From: a bacterium
Lineage (GTDB): Bacteria; Bdellovibrionota; Bacteriovoracia; Bacteriovoracales; Bacteriovoracaceae
DNA: 44,561 nucleotides
NCBI GenBank assembly: GCA_030425045.1
Contig: JAUHVL010000026.1
Span: forward strand, 1 to 44,561
Direction: 5' to 3'
How positions within the stretch are numbered: the first letter of the stretch is position 1; each line of letters opens with the position of its first letter. Below are positions 42,004-44,561 of the stretch, piece after piece. Made by a program: the position numbers and the translations under genes. A model generated the notes under the pieces. The model ran no database searches. It had not been told where the DNA came from and worked only from the letters and a program-made list of their open reading frames with translations.

Positions 42004-42612
42004 ATGAAAACGATTTGTTTCTTGTTAATGATTTTTGCTTCGTTAAATAGTTTCTCATGGGATATGGTTCTTCAGGAAGAGGGAATTACAATCTTTGCAA
42101 AAACAGAAGCTCCTGGTGTGATGCCATTTAAAGCGGACGGTGTGGTGAATGCGAATATCGATAAGATTGTAGCGGTCATTCAAGACTACCAAAATAAACA
42201 TTTATGGTCCCCGAAGTTGAAAAGAGTAGAACTTCATGAAGCTTTAGATGATCAAACGTTTATTTTTTCTGAGTTTTATAAAACACCGTGGCCTGCCGTT
42301 GATAGAGAGTTTTTACTCAAAGGAAAGATTTTTAAAGTCTCTGAAAATAGAGTGAATATTATGGCCAACTCTATTGTGGATACAGAATTACACAATGACG
42401 ATTATATCCAAGCAGAAGTAAAGGCGTTGAACATTACACTTGAAAAAATTGATCAAAATAAAACGAAGATGACTTTTGAATTTTATGGAGACATGAAAGG
42501 TTGGATGCCTAATTGGTTGATGAACTTGATTCAGAAAAAATGGCCATTTCGTTTTATTCAATCTTTAAGAAAAAGAATTGTTGAAGTCGATCGTATTCAA
42601 AGCGAACTTTAA
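42004..42612 (+). CDS. Secreted START-domain lipid-binding protein
   Basis: 202 residues with a signal peptide (about 1-17). The mature protein follows the START/SRPBCC pattern: ITIFAKTE near the N-terminus, PFKADGVVNANIDKIVAVIQD, LWSPKLKRVELHEALDDQTFIFSEFYKTPWPAVDREFLLKG (the family's P-W-P-x-x-x-R-(D/E)-x-x motif), LEKIDQNKTKMTFEFYGDMKGWMPNWLMN, and a C-terminal helix. START domains carry lipids in a hydrophobic pocket. AAAGGA precedes the ATG. The ABC exporter gene begins at the very next base. Confidence 0.88.
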   Translation: MKTICFLLMIFASLNSFSWDMVLQEEGITIFAKTEAPGVMPFKADGVVNANIDKIVAVIQDYQNKHLWSPKLKRVELHEALDDQTFIFSEFYKTPWPAVDREFLLKGKIFKVSENRVNIMANSIVDTELHNDDYIQAEVKALNITLEKIDQNKTKMTFEFYGDMKGWMPNWLMNLIQKKWPFRFIQSLRKRIVEVDRIQSEL

Positions 42613-44379
42613 ATGTTGAGTTCACCCGGAAAAAAACTTTGGACACATTTTCGGGCGAAACATCGGCAAGTCTTTGAGGCCAGTCTTTATTCTATCCTAA
42701 ATAAGATCTTTGATATCGCTCCTCCCATGTTAATTGGGTTGGCCGTTGATATTGTTGTTAAAGCAGAAGAGTCTTTTATCGCTAGCTTTGGTGTAACAAA
42801 TAAAATTCACCAGCTTTACTGGCTAGCTTTTTTAACATTTTTAGTTTGGGCGTTAGAGTCAGTCTTTGAATTTTTATTCAAAGTGAGGTGGAGGCACCTA
42901 GCACAAGAAGTTCAGCATGAGCTTAGGTTAGAAACCTATGATCATCTTCAAAAGCTCCATATCTCTTTTTTTGAAAATCAAAATACAGGTAATTTAACAA
43001 CTGTCTTAAATGACGATATTAATCAACTAGAGCGCTTTTTAGATGTGGGTGCTAATGATATTTTACAAGTTCTCACTACTGTCATTACCATTGGTAGTAT
43101 TTTCTTTTTTATCTCACCCCTTATTGCGACTTTTTCATTTTTACCGGTTCCTTTTATTTTGATTGGTTCATTTTATTTTCAAAAGAAAATAGCACCTCGT
43201 TATACCAGTGTTCGTGATGAGGCCGGACTTCTTGCCAGTATTATCACAAATAACCTGACGGGAATGATGACTATAAAAAGCTATGTGGCCCAAGCGTTTG
43301 AGAAAGAAAGACTTCGAAAACAATCTCTTGGATACTCATCTTCAAATAAAAGTGCGATTTTATTGTCCTCTTCTTTTTCTCCACTGATTAGAATGGTCAT
43401 TTTATGTGGATTTTTATTTACGATCGTTCTTGGAGGAATGCAGGTTTTTGATGGAGTGTTAGAAATTGGACTTTACTCTACATTAGTTTTTCTCGTTCAA
43501 AGACTTTTATGGCCGCTGACCAGGCTGGGGGAAATATTTGATTTATATCAAAGGGCCATGGCGTCCACTAAAAGAGTAATGGATTTATTAAATACACCAA
43601 TTAAAATCGACGACGGTGAAGATAAGATTCAATATGAAAACTTTAAAGGGGATATCAACTTCAAAAATATTTCTTTTAAGTATGACACTGGAGTTGAGGT
43701 CTTAAAAAAGATAAATATTGATATTAAAGCCGGGCAAACGATTGCCCTTGTGGGGGCAACAGGCTCAGGAAAAAGTACTGTGTTGAAACTGTTGATGAGG
43801 TTTTATGATGTTGTTTCTGGAGAGATTCTAGTCGATGGAAAAAATATTAAAACGTTATCGCAAAACTCTCTGCGCTCCTTAGTGGGATTTGTCTCTCAAG
43901 AAACGTATCTCTTTCACGGCAGTATCAAAGAAAATATTCTCTACGGTAGTTTTGATAAGTCAGAAGAGGAATTATTAAGTGCCTCGAAAATGGCCGAGGC
44001 CCATGAGTTTATTGAAAAACTTCCAAATGGGTATGACACAATTGTCGGTGAAAGAGGTCAAAAGCTATCCGGTGGACAAAGGCAAAGATTATGTATCGCT
44101 AGGGCGCTCATAAAAAACCCACCACTATTTCTTTTTGATGAGGCGACAAGTGCCGTTGATAATGAAACAGAAGCGGCCATTCAAAGGTCTCTTGAGCGAA
44201 TAACCAAAGACAGAACAACAATTATGGTGGCCCATCGCCTCTCAACGATAAAGCATGCTGATCGAATCTTCGTGCTTGATCACGGAGAGATTGTGGAGTC
44301 TGGTAATCATGATGAGTTAATTAATCAAAACGGACTTTATCGCGCTCTTTGGAATGTTCAGACAGGAAGTAAGAACTAA
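42613..44379 (+). CDS. ABC exporter, MsbA/multidrug type (fused membrane and ATPase domains)
   Basis: 588 residues. N-terminal six-TM domain (about 20-320) with the coupling-helix element HISFFENQNTGNLTTVLNDD, then an ATPase: Walker A GATGSGKST (381-389), Q-loop VSQETYLF, signature LSGGQRQR (485-492), Walker B FLFDEATSAVD with D509 and E510, and H541 (VAHRLS). Homodimeric flippase/exporter. The substrate may be a lipid, suggested by the START gene ending exactly where this one starts. Confidence 0.93.
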   Translation: MLSSPGKKLWTHFRAKHRQVFEASLYSILNKIFDIAPPMLIGLAVDIVVKAEESFIASFGVTNKIHQLYWLAFLTFLVWALESVFEFLFKVRWRHLAQEVQHELRLETYDHLQKLHISFFENQNTGNLTTVLNDDINQLERFLDVGANDILQVLTTVITIGSIFFFISPLIATFSFLPVPFILIGSFYFQKKIAPRYTSVRDEAGLLASIITNNLTGMMTIKSYVAQAFEKERLRKQSLGYSSSNKSAILLSSSFSPLIRMVILCGFLFTIVLGGMQVFDGVLEIGLYSTLVFLVQRLLWPLTRLGEIFDLYQRAMASTKRVMDLLNTPIKIDDGEDKIQYENFKGDINFKNISFKYDTGVEVLKKINIDIKAGQTIALVGATGSGKSTVLKLLMRFYDVVSGEILVDGKNIKTLSQNSLRSLVGFVSQETYLFHGSIKENILYGSFDKSEEELLSASKMAEAHEFIEKLPNGYDTIVGERGQKLSGGQRQRLCIARALIKNPPLFLFDEATSAVDNETEAAIQRSLERITKDRTTIMVAHRLSTIKHADRIFVLDHGEIVESGNHDELINQNGLYRALWNVQTGSKN

Positions 44380-44497
44380 TTTTTGTAAGCTTTATGAACT
44401 GATCCCCTTAATTGGAGATAAGTATTCGACGTAAACTAGTAATATTTATTAAGTTCCAAAAACTAACAAAAAATAAATTAAAACGTCCATGTTTTGC

Positions 44498-44551
44498 GAT
44501 AACCAATATCGGGTCATCCTGCCCCGACCCTTCGGGCAAGTATTGGTCATC
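44498..44551. repeat. Imperfect palindrome / structured element near the window edge
   Basis: Outer arms GAT-ACCAATA (44498-44508) and TATTGGT-ATC (44541-44551) pair with one mismatch. Inside, TGCCC/GGGCA (44520-44524, 44534-44538) form one stem, while GGGTC/GACCC (44511-44515, 44526-44530) or CCCGA/TCGGG (44523-44527, 44532-44536) form alternatives. It is more G+C-rich than its surroundings and may be a terminator, repeat element or recombination site. The 118 bases between it and the ABC gene hold nothing I recognise. Confidence 0.4.
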
Positions 44552-44561
44552 TCCTATTTTA

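Noticed and set aside
1-44561. Search for CRISPR arrays, tRNA/rRNA genes, transposases, phage genes and toxin-antitoxin pairs
   Set aside because: No regularly spaced repeats, cloverleaf sequences, transposase motifs or phage structural genes were seen; the ASCH and CPBP proteins alone do not make a defence or toxin system.

Overview
The window is A+T-rich, gene-dense bacterial chromosome with short intergenic gaps, many ATGA/TGATG/TAATG overlaps between neighbouring genes, and a fair number of TTG and GTG starts. Many small proteins carry Sec signal peptides, so the organism is Gram-negative: there is an RND tripartite pump subunit, a putative outer-membrane barrel and lipoprotein/periplasmic cytochromes. 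A Na+/H+ Mrp antiporter, a BCCT betaine-type transporter and an MscS valve suggest a saline habitat. Together with the CarD-family regulators, the many orphan secreted proteins and the base composition, this fits a marine Bdellovibrionota (Bacteriovorax/Halobacteriovorax-like) chromosome. That placement is an inference; no rRNA or other taxonomic marker is present. I see no tRNA, rRNA, CRISPR array, insertion sequence or phage gene, and no gene-free stretch longer than 300 bases.

Layout. 1-2064: 3' half of a CusA-type Cu/Ag RND pump, overlapping a small DUF3347-like periplasmic metal-binding protein. 2181-4961: CPBP membrane protease, ASCH protein, an unrecognised beta-rich protein and a secreted PAP/fibrillin-like protein. 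4968-6241 (minus): periplasmic PAP2 phosphatase coupled to a small barrel-like protein. 6355-9369: orphan PqqD-like protein (minus), CarD regulator plus a small overlapping gene, a coupled GNAT acetyltransferase / HDAC-family deacetylase pair (minus), and a mini CarD-like protein. 9392-12814: NhaR-like LysR regulator, BCCT transporter and MscS channel, with a repeated palindrome (TTCGG-N5-CCGAA) in the two control regions. 12892-13908: ACMSD. 14467-20316 (minus): six tightly packed genes of a membrane-glycan type cassette (GT-C-like membrane protein, FAD oxidoreductase, membrane GT2 lacking its acidic motifs, SDR, TIM-barrel isomerase, GT2), preceded by a long PLP enzyme with an unusual N-terminal extension. 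22321-28373 (minus): SYLF protein and the complete seven-gene Mrp antiporter operon. 28505-31408: three secreted proteins (TPR, unknown, y4iL-like catalase fold). 31477-37790: proline iminopeptidase, YchJ, a large hybrid histidine kinase with a damaged ATPase domain, a GNAT and a polytopic membrane protein. 37792-38878 (minus): two c-type haem proteins. 39059-44379: fatty-acid desaturase, small 2OG-Fe(II)-type oxygenase with an unknown partner, a small secreted protein, and a START-domain protein directly followed by an ABC exporter.

Main themes are envelope and lipid handling (desaturase, START plus ABC exporter, PAP2, SYLF, glycan cassette) and ion/osmotic balance (Mrp, BCCT, MscS, NhaR-like regulator). 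The points most worth following up are: the TTCGG-N5-CCGAA operator series with sites three helical turns apart; the histidine kinase that has lost its DxGxG box in frame; the six-gene glycan cassette containing a GT2 without acidic motifs; the coupled acetyltransferase/deacetylase pair; the orphan PqqD-like protein; and the START-ABC pair.
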